From JBFWQM01 sp050249455 (lineage in GTDB: Bacteria > Pseudomonadota > Alphaproteobacteria > MPNO01 > VGEU01), in NCBI GenBank assembly GCA_050249455.1, contig JBFWQM010000132.1, forward strand, positions 1 to 14,997: DNA of 14,997 bases. Direction: 5' to 3'. Below are positions 6,853 to 14,131 of this stretch, one piece after another (position 1 is the first letter of the stretch; the number at the start of each line of letters is the position of its first letter). Under the pieces are notes generated by a model, which saw nothing but the letters and a program-made list of their open reading frames with translations, ran no database searches and was not told the origin of the DNA. Position numbers and translations under genes: made by a program.

Positions 6853-7869
6853 ATGTTGTTTCGCAGAACGCTTTTGTCCGCATTGCTGCCGGCCGCGATG
6901 GCCGGGCTTGCGCTGGCCGCCCCGGCCCAGGCGCAGAACATGATGAAGGTCGGGCTGCTGACCATCAACGATCCGCAGCACATCTATGCCGACCGGTTCA
7001 TCGAGGAGGTCGACAAGCGCACCAGCGGCCGGATCAAGGGCAAGTCGTTCCCGGCCGGCCAGCTCGGCTCGATCCCGCGCGAGATCGAAGGGCTGCAACT
7101 CGGCACCCAGGAGGCGTTCATCACCCCGCCGGGCTTCCTGCAGGGCATCAACGAAGGCTTCCAGGTCACTGATGCGCCGGGCATGTTCGACACCATCGAT
7201 CATGCCTTCATGTCGATCACCGACCCCGAGTTCGGGCCCAAGTTCCTCGCCCAGGCGGAACGCGCCGGCATCGTCGGCCTCGGCATGTTCGCCAGCGCCT
7301 TCAACTCGATCGCCAGCCGCACGCCGCTGCGCAAGCTCGACGACCTGAAGGGCAAGAAGATCCGCGTTTTGGCCACCAAGACCGAGACCGAGATGGCCCG
7401 CCGGCTCGGCATCACGGGGGTGCCGATGTCCTACGACGAGGTGCTGCCGGCGATCCAGCAGGGCACGATCGACGGCGCGCTGTCCTCGCACATCGTGATG
7501 GCGACCTCCAAGTTCCCGACCGTGACCAAGTACATCACCTTCATGGGCGCCAGCTTCATCCCCAGCGTGCTGTTCGTCAGCAAGGCGTGGTTCGACAAGC
7601 TGACGCCGGCCGACCAGAAGGTCGTGCGCGACGTGGCGGCCGAACTGCAGCGGCCGCTGACCGACGAGGCGATCAAGTTCGGCGAGAAGGCGTGGGACCT
7701 GTGGAAGGCCGACGGCGCCGAGATCATCCAGCTCTCGGCCGAGGACCGTGCCGAGATGATGAAGCGCATCCGTCCGATCGGCGACGAGATCCTCGCCGCC
7801 AACCCGAAGACCAAGGACATGTACGAGACGCTGAAGCGGATCGCCGACAAGCACCGCAAGGCGGGCTGA
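6853..7869 (+). CDS. TRAP transporter solute-binding protein, DctP family
   Basis: The 338-residue periplasmic receptor of a TRAP system binds carboxylates and hands them to a sodium-coupled membrane pair. The N-terminus is a clear Sec signal peptide: MLFRRT, a hydrophobic core and APAQA, with cleavage likely before QN near residue 28. The mature chain has family features: PAGQLGS (67-73), LGTQEAFI, LKGKKIRVLATK (165-176) with R171 as the probable carboxylate-binding arginine, and a YDEVLPAIQQGTIDGAL stretch (194-210). The ATG has AGGAG 7 nt upstream; an in-frame ATG at 6799 would put extra residues before the signal peptide and lacks such a site. No DctQ or DctM genes lie in the window, so its membrane partners must be elsewhere. 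Position after LigAB suggests an aromatic or related acid as ligand. Confidence 0.92.
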   Translation: MLFRRTLLSALLPAAMAGLALAAPAQAQNMMKVGLLTINDPQHIYADRFIEEVDKRTSGRIKGKSFPAGQLGSIPREIEGLQLGTQEAFITPPGFLQGINEGFQVTDAPGMFDTIDHAFMSITDPEFGPKFLAQAERAGIVGLGMFASAFNSIASRTPLRKLDDLKGKKIRVLATKTETEMARRLGITGVPMSYDEVLPAIQQGTIDGALSSHIVMATSKFPTVTKYITFMGASFIPSVLFVSKAWFDKLTPADQKVVRDVAAELQRPLTDEAIKFGEKAWDLWKADGAEIIQLSAEDRAEMMKRIRPIGDEILAANPKTKDMYETLKRIADKHRKAG

Positions 7870-7879
7870 GTCCGCCGCT

Positions 7880-7911
7880 CCCTCTCCGCCCCCCGGGGCG
7901 GAGAGGGTTTT
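7880..7911 (+). terminator. Intrinsic terminator of the LigAB/TRAP transcript
   Basis: A 12-bp uninterrupted GC-rich stem (CCCTCTCCGCCC with GGGCGGAGAGGG) closes on a 4-nt loop and is followed by TTTT. It starts 11 nt after the binding-protein stop and lies between two convergent genes. On the minus strand no T-run follows the stem, so it should act mainly on the plus-strand transcript. Confidence 0.82.
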
Positions 7912-7915
7912 CGTA

Positions 7916-8839
7916 TCAGCCCAGGATCGCGCCCTTCTCGATCCCCGCGGTCGCGGCGAACTCGGCGGCGGCGACCTTCTGGCCGCCTTCGCCGCGCACG
8001 CGCTTGACCGTCACGGCGCCGCCGACCGCGGCCACCGTCATCGCGCCGCCGTCGAGCGCCACCACCTCGCCGGGCTTGCCCGCGGCGCTGAGCCGGTCCG
8101 TCGCGCTGGTGCTCTCGAACAGCATGACTGTCTTGCCCTGCCAGCGCGTCCAGGCGCCGGGGCTCGGGTCGGCGCCGCGGATCAGGTCGTGGACCTGGAA
8201 ATACGGCTTGTGCCAGTCGACGCCGGTGTTCTCCGCCCGGCACCATCCCTCGTAGGTCGCCTTGGAAACATCCTGGACGATCTTCGGCGCCTTGCCGGCA
8301 CGCACCAGGTCGACGCCCTCCAGCATCGCCTCGATGCCCATCGGGTACAGCTTGTTGAAGTAGATCGAGCCCAGGGTGTCGTCGGGCCCGATCTCGACCT
8401 CCTTCTGCAGCAGGATCGGTCCGGCGTCGAGGCCGTTGTCCGGCCAGAAGATCGACAGGCCCGTCTTCTTCGCGCCCATGATGATCGGCCAGTTGATCGA
8501 GCTCGGCCCGCGGTGCAGCGGCAGCAGGGAGGGGTGGTACTGAATGGTGCCGTGGGTCGGGATGTAGAGGAACTCCTCCGGCACGAACTTGGTGACGAAC
8601 GCCATGACGCCGAGGTCGGGCTTGAGCGAGCGCAGCTGATCCTGCACCTCCGCCTTGCGGTAGGAGGCGGGCTCGAACACCGGCAGGCCGAGCGCCAGCG
8701 CGGCGGTCTTCACCGGGTCGGGCTTGGCGCCCTCCTTGGTCGGCGGGGCGTAGACGCCGACGACGGTCTCGCCGCGCTTGACCAGCGCCTCCAGCACGTC
8801 CTTGCCGAACGCGGCCTGCCCGTTGACGATGATCCGCAT
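7916..8839 (-). CDS. Formyltransferase-fold protein resembling the 10-formyl-THF hydrolase domain of formyltetrahydrofolate dehydrogenase
   Basis: The 307-residue protein has a formyl_trans_N domain (residues 1 to about 180) and a smaller C-terminal domain (about 200-307). The core reads YHPSLLPLHRGPSSINW (101-117) and NGLDAGPILLQKEVEI (135-150). H102 and D138 fit the catalytic histidine and aspartate of the ALDH1L1 hydrolase domain, including their 36-residue spacing. The residue two before the histidine is Q100, not the N of methionyl-tRNA formyltransferase. This favours a 10-formyl-THF-using hydrolase or transferase over Fmt. The aldehyde dehydrogenase half of the eukaryotic enzyme is absent. 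AAAGGAG lies 5 nt before the ATG. It follows the MFS gene by 18 bp and is the last gene of the operon. The formyl acceptor, if any, is unknown. Confidence 0.82.
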   Translation of the reverse strand: MRIIVNGQAAFGKDVLEALVKRGETVVGVYAPPTKEGAKPDPVKTAALALGLPVFEPASYRKAEVQDQLRSLKPDLGVMAFVTKFVPEEFLYIPTHGTIQYHPSLLPLHRGPSSINWPIIMGAKKTGLSIFWPDNGLDAGPILLQKEVEIGPDDTLGSIYFNKLYPMGIEAMLEGVDLVRAGKAPKIVQDVSKATYEGWCRAENTGVDWHKPYFQVHDLIRGADPSPGAWTRWQGKTVMLFESTSATDRLSAAGKPGEVVALDGGAMTVAAVGGAVTVKRVRGEGGQKVAAAEFAATAGIEKGAILG

Positions 8840-8857
8840 GATGCTCCTTTCCCTTGT

Positions 8858-10078
8858 TCAGTTCGGCCGCTGCGCCGCCGCGATGCCGAGGCGCGCCAGC
8901 GGACGGTCGTCGATCGGCCAGTGGATCAGCGCGGCGGCGACGCCGAGCGCGACCGAGATCCACCAGATCGCGTCATAGGTGCCGGTGGCGTCGTACAGCC
9001 GCCCGCCCAGCCAGATGCCCAGGAAGCTGCCGACCTGGTGGCCGACGAAGCAGAAGCCGAACAGGGTCGCCATGTAGCGCAGCCCGAAGATGCGGGCAAC
9101 GATCATGCCGGTCAGCGGCACCGTGCCGAGCCACAACAGGCCGACGATGCCCGCGAAGACCAGCACGCTCGCCGAGCTGATCGGCAGCAGGAAGAACGCC
9201 GCCATCACCGCCGAGCGCAAGAGGTAGAGCCAGCTCAGCAGGTACTTGGCGCGCAGCCGTCCGCCGGCCTCGCCCCACACGTAGCAGCCGATCACGTTGA
9301 ATATGCCGAGAACGGCGAGCGCCGTCGCCGCGATGCCGGGCGAGACGCTGAAGTCCTTTACCAGCGCCGGCAAATGGGTACCGACGAACATCGTCTGGAA
9401 GCCGCACACGAAGTAGCCGAAGAACAGCAGCACGTAGCCGCGGTGGACCATCGCCTCGCGCACCGCCTCGGTCAGCGTCTGCCGCGGGCCGCCGTCGAGC
9501 GAGGCCGGGCGGGCCACCAGCGCTGCCGACAGGGGCATGATCAGCGCCGCCACCGCCGCGAGCCCGAGCATCGCAACCGGCCAGGTGGTGGTGTCGAGCA
9601 TCGCCTGGGTGCCCGGTACCAGGAATATCTGCCCCGACGATCCGCCGGCGCTTCCGATGCCGAGATAGACCGCGCGCCGGCTCTCCGGCGCGGCGCGGCC
9701 GATCACCGCCAGCACCAGCGGGAACATCGTGCACGCCATCGCGATGCCGGTCAGCAGGCCGATCGAGAGCGTGGCGTCGAGCGGCGTCGTCGCCTGCGAC
9801 ATCAGCAGCAGCCCGAGCGCATAGGCGGCGCCGCCGAAGAAGAGCACCCGGCCGGGGCCGTACTTGTCGGCGACCGCGCCGGCGGCGGGGGTGAAGATTC
9901 CCCACACGAGGGCCTGCAGGGCGACGGCCAGCGATAGCTCCTCGCGGCCCCAGCCGAGGTCCGTGGTGATCGGGGCGAGGAACAGGCCGTAGGTGTTGCG
10001 GACGCCCAGCGACAGGCACATCACCAGCGTGCCGCAGGCGAGGACGACGACAGGGGTGCGCCAGGTGGACTTGGTCAT
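8858..10078 (-). CDS. MFS transporter, monocarboxylate / oxalate-formate antiporter-like
   Basis: The 406-residue protein has about 12 hydrophobic segments spread evenly over its length, as in major facilitator carriers. The conserved loop 2-3 motif is GAVADKYGPGR (67-77). LGWGREELSLAVALQALVWG (41-60) is typical of the branch related to monocarboxylate porters and oxalate:formate antiporters, so a small organic acid is the likeliest cargo. The chosen ATG begins MTKSTWRTP, which matches the short N-terminus usual in this group; an upstream ATG at 10111 adds 11 residues, and neither has a strong ribosome-binding site. It lies between the adenylate cyclase (54 bp upstream) and the formyltransferase-like gene (18 bp downstream), so it probably transports a substrate or product of this operon. 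Confidence 0.88.
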   Translation of the reverse strand: MTKSTWRTPVVVLACGTLVMCLSLGVRNTYGLFLAPITTDLGWGREELSLAVALQALVWGIFTPAAGAVADKYGPGRVLFFGGAAYALGLLLMSQATTPLDATLSIGLLTGIAMACTMFPLVLAVIGRAAPESRRAVYLGIGSAGGSSGQIFLVPGTQAMLDTTTWPVAMLGLAAVAALIMPLSAALVARPASLDGGPRQTLTEAVREAMVHRGYVLLFFGYFVCGFQTMFVGTHLPALVKDFSVSPGIAATALAVLGIFNVIGCYVWGEAGGRLRAKYLLSWLYLLRSAVMAAFFLLPISSASVLVFAGIVGLLWLGTVPLTGMIVARIFGLRYMATLFGFCFVGHQVGSFLGIWLGGRLYDATGTYDAIWWISVALGVAAALIHWPIDDRPLARLGIAAAQRPN

Positions 10079-10132
10079 CGGCCGGCCGGTTCGGACATCG
10101 GGGGCGACCATAGCACCCGGTTGGGCAGGCCG

Positions 10133-11440
10133 CTATGCCGCCCGCCGCGCGCGGGCGCGCAGCACCTCGACCGGCGCATCGCGGCCGCGGACAGGCTGCG
10201 GCGGCAGCGGCTCCCAGCCGGCGGGGTCGGCGCCGGCCGCCTCCAGCGCCGCGCGGGTGACCAGCAGGCTGGCCCCCGCGCTGCGGGTCAGCCCCTCGAC
10301 GCGGGCGGCGACGTTGACGGTGTCGCCCAGGGTCGCGAACTCGAGCCGCTCCGCATCGCCGATCGCGCCGGCGAACACCGGGCCGTAGTGCAGCCCGATG
10401 CCGATGCGCACCGCGTCGTGTCCCGCCGCCAGCCGCGCATCGCGCCAGTCCTGCTGCGCTGCGTCCAATGCCTGCGCGGCGGCGAGGGCGCGTCGCGCGT
10501 CGTCTGGCGCCGGCGCCGGCACGCCGAACACCGCCATCACCGCATCGCCGATGAACTTGTCGACGATGCCGCCGTGCTCCTCGACGATGCGGCGCTGGAT
10601 GACGCGCACCTCGGTCAGCAGCCGGCCGACGGCGGCCGGGTCGGTGCCGGCGCTGAAACGGGTGAAGCCTTCGATGTCGGCGAACAGCACCGCCGCGTCC
10701 TGGATGCGCCCGCTGCCCAGCGCGTCGATGCCGCGGTCGGCCACGGTGCGCGCGATGGCGCCGGGCAGGTAGCGCGACAGGTTGGCCGACCGCTCGGTGA
10801 TCGCAATCGCCTGGGTCAGCCGCCGGCGGGCGCGCACCACGACCATGACCATGACGATCCCGCTGGCGCCGATCAGGAAGAAGCGCAGCAGATTGACCCG
10901 CGCGCCGAACACCGGAATGCCCTCCGGCAGGTCGGCCGGCCCGGCGTCCGGCAGCAGGCCGACGACCTGGGCTACGATCATCGCCGTGCCGAACAGCAGG
11001 ATCGACGCCACCGTCGCGACGATCGGCGTCACCGTGGAGTGCAGCGCCGCGAGCGCGAACAGCAGCAGCACGAACAGGAACGGCGGCAGCGCGACGACGG
11101 TGACCGGCGAGATGCCGAGACGCAGGCCCGCCGTGACGATCAGCCCGGCGTAGACCGCGACGTCGAGGACGGCCAGCACGGCGGCGGTGGCGCCGGGGAT
11201 GCGCCGCGCCCGCGATGCAGCGAGCCCGACGAGGGCGAGGACGATGTAGGCGACGATGCCGGCCTGGACCACCTCGGCGAAGGCGGGCGGCAGCTCGGCC
11301 GGCCGGCTCAGCACGAACAGGACCAGCAGGCTGCCGACGACCGCGATGCGCACGAACGCGGCGACGCGCATCGCCTCCCGCTCGGCTGCCTCGACCAGCG
11401 CGGCGACGCTGCCGCCGCCGGCCTCAGCGGCGCCGCTCAC
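10133..11440 (-). CDS. Membrane-bound class III adenylate cyclase
   Basis: The 435-residue protein has about six hydrophobic segments in residues 30-200 and a cytoplasmic class III cyclase domain at about 247-400 that makes cAMP from ATP. Metal-binding aspartates are D255 (FADIEGFTRF) and D299 (DKFIGDAVMAVFG). The adenine-selecting lysine is K295, with D373 in the LGDTVNVAAR motif as its likely partner. N377 and R381 are the transition-state residues. All essential positions are present, so one polypeptide should be active as a homodimer. The membrane part shows no obvious known sensor domain. It starts at a GTG overlapping the TGA of the MetE-like gene (GTGA), which argues for translational coupling with metabolic genes. 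Confidence 0.9.
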   Translation of the reverse strand: MSGAAEAGGGSVAALVEAAEREAMRVAAFVRIAVVGSLLVLFVLSRPAELPPAFAEVVQAGIVAYIVLALVGLAASRARRIPGATAAVLAVLDVAVYAGLIVTAGLRLGISPVTVVALPPFLFVLLLFALAALHSTVTPIVATVASILLFGTAMIVAQVVGLLPDAGPADLPEGIPVFGARVNLLRFFLIGASGIVMVMVVVRARRRLTQAIAITERSANLSRYLPGAIARTVADRGIDALGSGRIQDAAVLFADIEGFTRFSAGTDPAAVGRLLTEVRVIQRRIVEEHGGIVDKFIGDAVMAVFGVPAPAPDDARRALAAAQALDAAQQDWRDARLAAGHDAVRIGIGLHYGPVFAGAIGDAERLEFATLGDTVNVAARVEGLTRSAGASLLVTRAALEAAGADPAGWEPLPPQPVRGRDAPVEVLRARARRAA

Positions 11441-12543
11441 GCCTCGCCCCAGACCTCGCGCGCGGTCTCGACGATCAGACGCAGCTTCTTCACTTCATCG
11501 TCCACTGTCAGCAGGTTGCCTTCGGCGGCGGTGGCGAAGCCGCATTGCGGGCTGAGGCACAGGTTCTCGAGCGGCACCAGGGTCGCCGCCTCGTCGATGC
11601 GCCGCTTCAGCGCATCCTTCGACTCGAGCGCGCCGGTCTTGGTCGTCACGAGGCCGAGCACGATCTGCTTGCCCTTGGCCACGTGGCGCAGCGGCGCGAA
11701 GTCGCCCGACCGCGCATCGTCGTATTCCAGGAAGAAGCCGTCGACGTTGGTGAGGGCGAACGCCTTCTCGGCGATCGGCGCGTAGCCGCCCTCGGCGACC
11801 CAGGTGGAGCGGTAGTTGCCGCGGCAGATGTGGACGCATACCGTCATGCCCGCCGGCCGGCCGACCAGCGCATCGTTGATCATCCGGATGCAGAGGTCGA
11901 GCATCGCCTCCGGGTCCATGCCGCGCTTCTTCAGTCCCTCCCGCAAGGCGGGGTCGCACAGCCGGGCGAAGTTGACGTCGTCGAACTGGATGTAGGTGCA
12001 GCCCAGCGCGGCGAGCGCGGCGAGCTCCTCGCGGTAGACCGTCGCCATGTCGGCGAAATAGGCCTCCAGGTCGGGGTAGGCCTCCTTGTCCACGCCGTCG
12101 CGGCCGGCGCGGAAGAATGCGGTCGGCGGGGAGGGGATGCACAGCTTCGGCGTCTGCGTGGTGAGGGCCTTCAGGACCTTGAAGTTCTCGGTCTCGATGC
12201 CTTGGGTGCGGCGCACCTTGCCGGTGATCGCGAAGCCGGTGCCTGCGTGCCCGGCGGTGAACTGCTTGGAGCCTTCCAGCGCGGCGATGGTGATGCCGTC
12301 GATGCGCGCCAGGAAGTCGGCATGGTAGATGCCGCGGCGGTATTCGCCGTCGGTGATCGAGCGCAGCCCAACGTCCTCCTGCATCTTCACCACGTCGCGG
12401 ATGGCGGCGTCCTCCACCGCGCGCAGCCCGGCGGCGGACAGCTCGCCCTTGGCGTGGCGGTCGCGGGCGCCGAGCACCGACTGCGGGCGCAGCAGGCTGC
12501 CGACATGGTCGGCGCGGAACGGCGGCTTGCGGGTCGTGGCCAT
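11437..12543 (-). CDS. Cobalamin-independent methionine synthase C-terminal-like zinc methyltransferase (MetE/UROD superfamily)
   Basis: The 368-residue protein is about half the length of full MetE and corresponds to its catalytic C-terminal barrel, like stand-alone MetE-like proteins such as Bacillus YxjG/YxjH. The FRADHVGSLLRP start (9-20), ITDGEYRR (63-70) and YIQFDDVNFARL (184-195) are family motifs. The four zinc ligands are in place: H238 and C240 (CVHICRGNYRS), E273 (FFLEYDD) and C334 (LSPQCGFAT). Zinc activates a thiol to accept a methyl group; whether the donor is methyl-THF or another methylated compound cannot be told. The ATG has AGGGGAG 5 nt upstream. It is 26 bp after the gamma-glutamyltransferase-like gene and overlaps the cyclase gene by 4 bp. 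The missing N-terminal half means it need not be the housekeeping methionine synthase. Confidence 0.87.
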   Translation of the reverse strand: MATTRKPPFRADHVGSLLRPQSVLGARDRHAKGELSAAGLRAVEDAAIRDVVKMQEDVGLRSITDGEYRRGIYHADFLARIDGITIAALEGSKQFTAGHAGTGFAITGKVRRTQGIETENFKVLKALTTQTPKLCIPSPPTAFFRAGRDGVDKEAYPDLEAYFADMATVYREELAALAALGCTYIQFDDVNFARLCDPALREGLKKRGMDPEAMLDLCIRMINDALVGRPAGMTVCVHICRGNYRSTWVAEGGYAPIAEKAFALTNVDGFFLEYDDARSGDFAPLRHVAKGKQIVLGLVTTKTGALESKDALKRRIDEAATLVPLENLCLSPQCGFATAAEGNLLTVDDEVKKLRLIVETAREVWGEA

Positions 12544-12569
12544 CGTGTCTCCCCTGGGTTGTCTCGTGG

Positions 12570-14120
12570 TCACCAGCCGGCGGCGTAGGCGTCGCGGCGC
12601 GGGTCGGCGACGCCATAGAGCGCGCCGCCGGGCGTCAGCTCGATCGTCTCGGCGGAGCCGAAGAACTGCGCCGCGTTGCGCCGCGCCGCGTGGCCGCGCG
12701 CGACCAGGTCGCTCACCACCGCCTCGGGGATGCCGTCCTCCAGGAACACGCCGGGGCCGCCGAACTCCATCGTCCAGCGCGGCGCCTCCACCGCGGCGGC
12801 GAGGTCCATCTTGCGGTCGACCAGGTTGGAGACGATCTGCGCGATCGAGATGGTCTGGTTGTGCGCGCCCGGCGTCGCCAGCAGCCAGCGCGGCCGGCCG
12901 TCCACCTTCACGTGCACCGGGTTCAGCGTGTGCGCCGGGCGCTTGCCCGGCGCGACGACGTTGGCGTGGGTCGGGTCGGTGGAGAACCGCGCCATGCGGT
13001 TGTTGAGCAGGAGACCGGTCTCGGGGTCGAGCACGAAGGCGCCGAACGGGTCGAACACCGACTGCACGAACGTCACCGCATTGCCGGCCGCGTCGGCGAC
13101 CGACAGGGTCGACGTGCCGCCGGTCGGGAACGCCGTGGTGCCGGCCGGGCCGCCACGCGCGCCGTCCTGCAGCGTGCGTGTCATCTCCGGCCCGAGCAGG
13201 CGGTCGAGCGGGGCCGGCGCGGCGCGCGGGTCGCAGATCGTCGGCTCGCCGTGCGCGAAGGCGAGCCGCGTCGCCGCCATCAGGTGCGCGTAGCGCTGCG
13301 GCCCGTCGGTGTCGAGCGCGGCGGGGTCGATGCCGGACAGGCCGTTTAGCTGGAGCAGCAGCAGCAGCCCGAACGAGTTGGGCGGCATCACCTCCACCGT
13401 CGCGCCGCGATAGGTGGTGGCGACCGGGGTCGTCCACTCGGGCGCAAAGTCCGCGAGGTCGCCGGCGCGCAGCAGGCCGTCGCGCGCGGCCATCAGCCGG
13501 TCCAGGCTGGCGGCGATCCGGCCGCGGTAGAACGCGGCCGCGCCGTCGGCGGCGATCTCCTGGAAGGTCCGGGCGAGGGCGGGCTGGCGCAGCACCGCGC
13601 CGGCCGCGAGCGGGCTGCCGCCGGGCAGATAGACCGCGGCGCAGCCGGGGTCGGCGGCCAGCGGCTCGGCGCGGGTGCGGATCTGGTGCGCGATGGCGGG
13701 TGAGATCGCGAAGCCGTCGCCGGCGGTGTCGATCGCGGCGTCGAACAGGCGCTTCCACGGCAGCCGGCCGAAGCGGTCGTGCGCCGCCTGCCACGACGCA
13801 ACGATGCCGGGCACGTTGCACGAGCGGATGCCGGTCATCGGCATGCCGTCGCGGTAGGCCTCGGGCGTCGCCAGCGCCGGCGCCGGGCCGGAGCCGTTCA
13901 GGCCGTGCGTGGTGCCGTTCGTCGCGTCGTGGATCAGCGCGAACACGTCGCCCGCCGGGCTGGTCGCGTGCTGCATCACGGTGGCGAGCACGGCGGAGGC
14001 GGCGATGGCGCCGTCGACCGCCGAGCCGCCGGCCTCCAGGATGCGCAGGCCCGCGAGCGTGGCCAGCGGGTAGCCGGACACCACCATGCCGCGGCGGCCG
14101 ACGACGGGGGAACGGGCCAT
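12570..14120 (-). CDS. Gamma-glutamyltransferase family protein (Ntn hydrolase) without signal peptide
   Basis: The 516-residue protein matches GGT-like self-cleaving enzymes, which hydrolyse or transfer gamma-glutamyl or related amide groups. The N-terminal part has GYPLATLAGLRILEAGGSAVDGAIA (from residue 17). The likely cleavage site and nucleophile is T336 in GGTSTLSVADAAGN; the classical TTH reads TST here. FGAFVLDPETGLLLNNRM (359-376) and TPGAHNQTISIAQIV (416-430) are further family motifs. No signal peptide is visible, unlike classical periplasmic GGT, so it is probably cytoplasmic. The usual glycine-rich motif after the first helix reads TSPAGDVF. GAGG lies about 9 nt before the ATG, which follows the oxygenase stop by 11 bp. 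The substrate is unlikely to be simply glutathione and may be a gamma-glutamyl-like amide. Confidence 0.88.
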   Translation of the reverse strand: MARSPVVGRRGMVVSGYPLATLAGLRILEAGGSAVDGAIAASAVLATVMQHATSPAGDVFALIHDATNGTTHGLNGSGPAPALATPEAYRDGMPMTGIRSCNVPGIVASWQAAHDRFGRLPWKRLFDAAIDTAGDGFAISPAIAHQIRTRAEPLAADPGCAAVYLPGGSPLAAGAVLRQPALARTFQEIAADGAAAFYRGRIAASLDRLMAARDGLLRAGDLADFAPEWTTPVATTYRGATVEVMPPNSFGLLLLLQLNGLSGIDPAALDTDGPQRYAHLMAATRLAFAHGEPTICDPRAAPAPLDRLLGPEMTRTLQDGARGGPAGTTAFPTGGTSTLSVADAAGNAVTFVQSVFDPFGAFVLDPETGLLLNNRMARFSTDPTHANVVAPGKRPAHTLNPVHVKVDGRPRWLLATPGAHNQTISIAQIVSNLVDRKMDLAAAVEAPRWTMEFGGPGVFLEDGIPEAVVSDLVARGHAARRNAAQFFGSAETIELTPGGALYGVADPRRDAYAAGW

Positions 14121-14131
14121 GCGCTGCGCCT

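Noticed and set aside
8189..9937. A 582-codon plus-strand open frame
   Set aside because: It is antisense to the formyltransferase-like and MFS genes, which carry clear motifs; the frame is an artefact of high third-position GC.
10079..10111. N-terminal extension of the MFS protein by 11 residues
   Set aside because: The extra residues are not typical of this carrier branch and neither start has a strong ribosome-binding site, so the shorter protein was preferred; the choice is uncertain.
10121..12588. Two long plus-strand frames (554 and 457 codons)
   Set aside because: They are antisense to the adenylate cyclase and MetE-like genes, with no domain, ribosome-binding site or plausible start.
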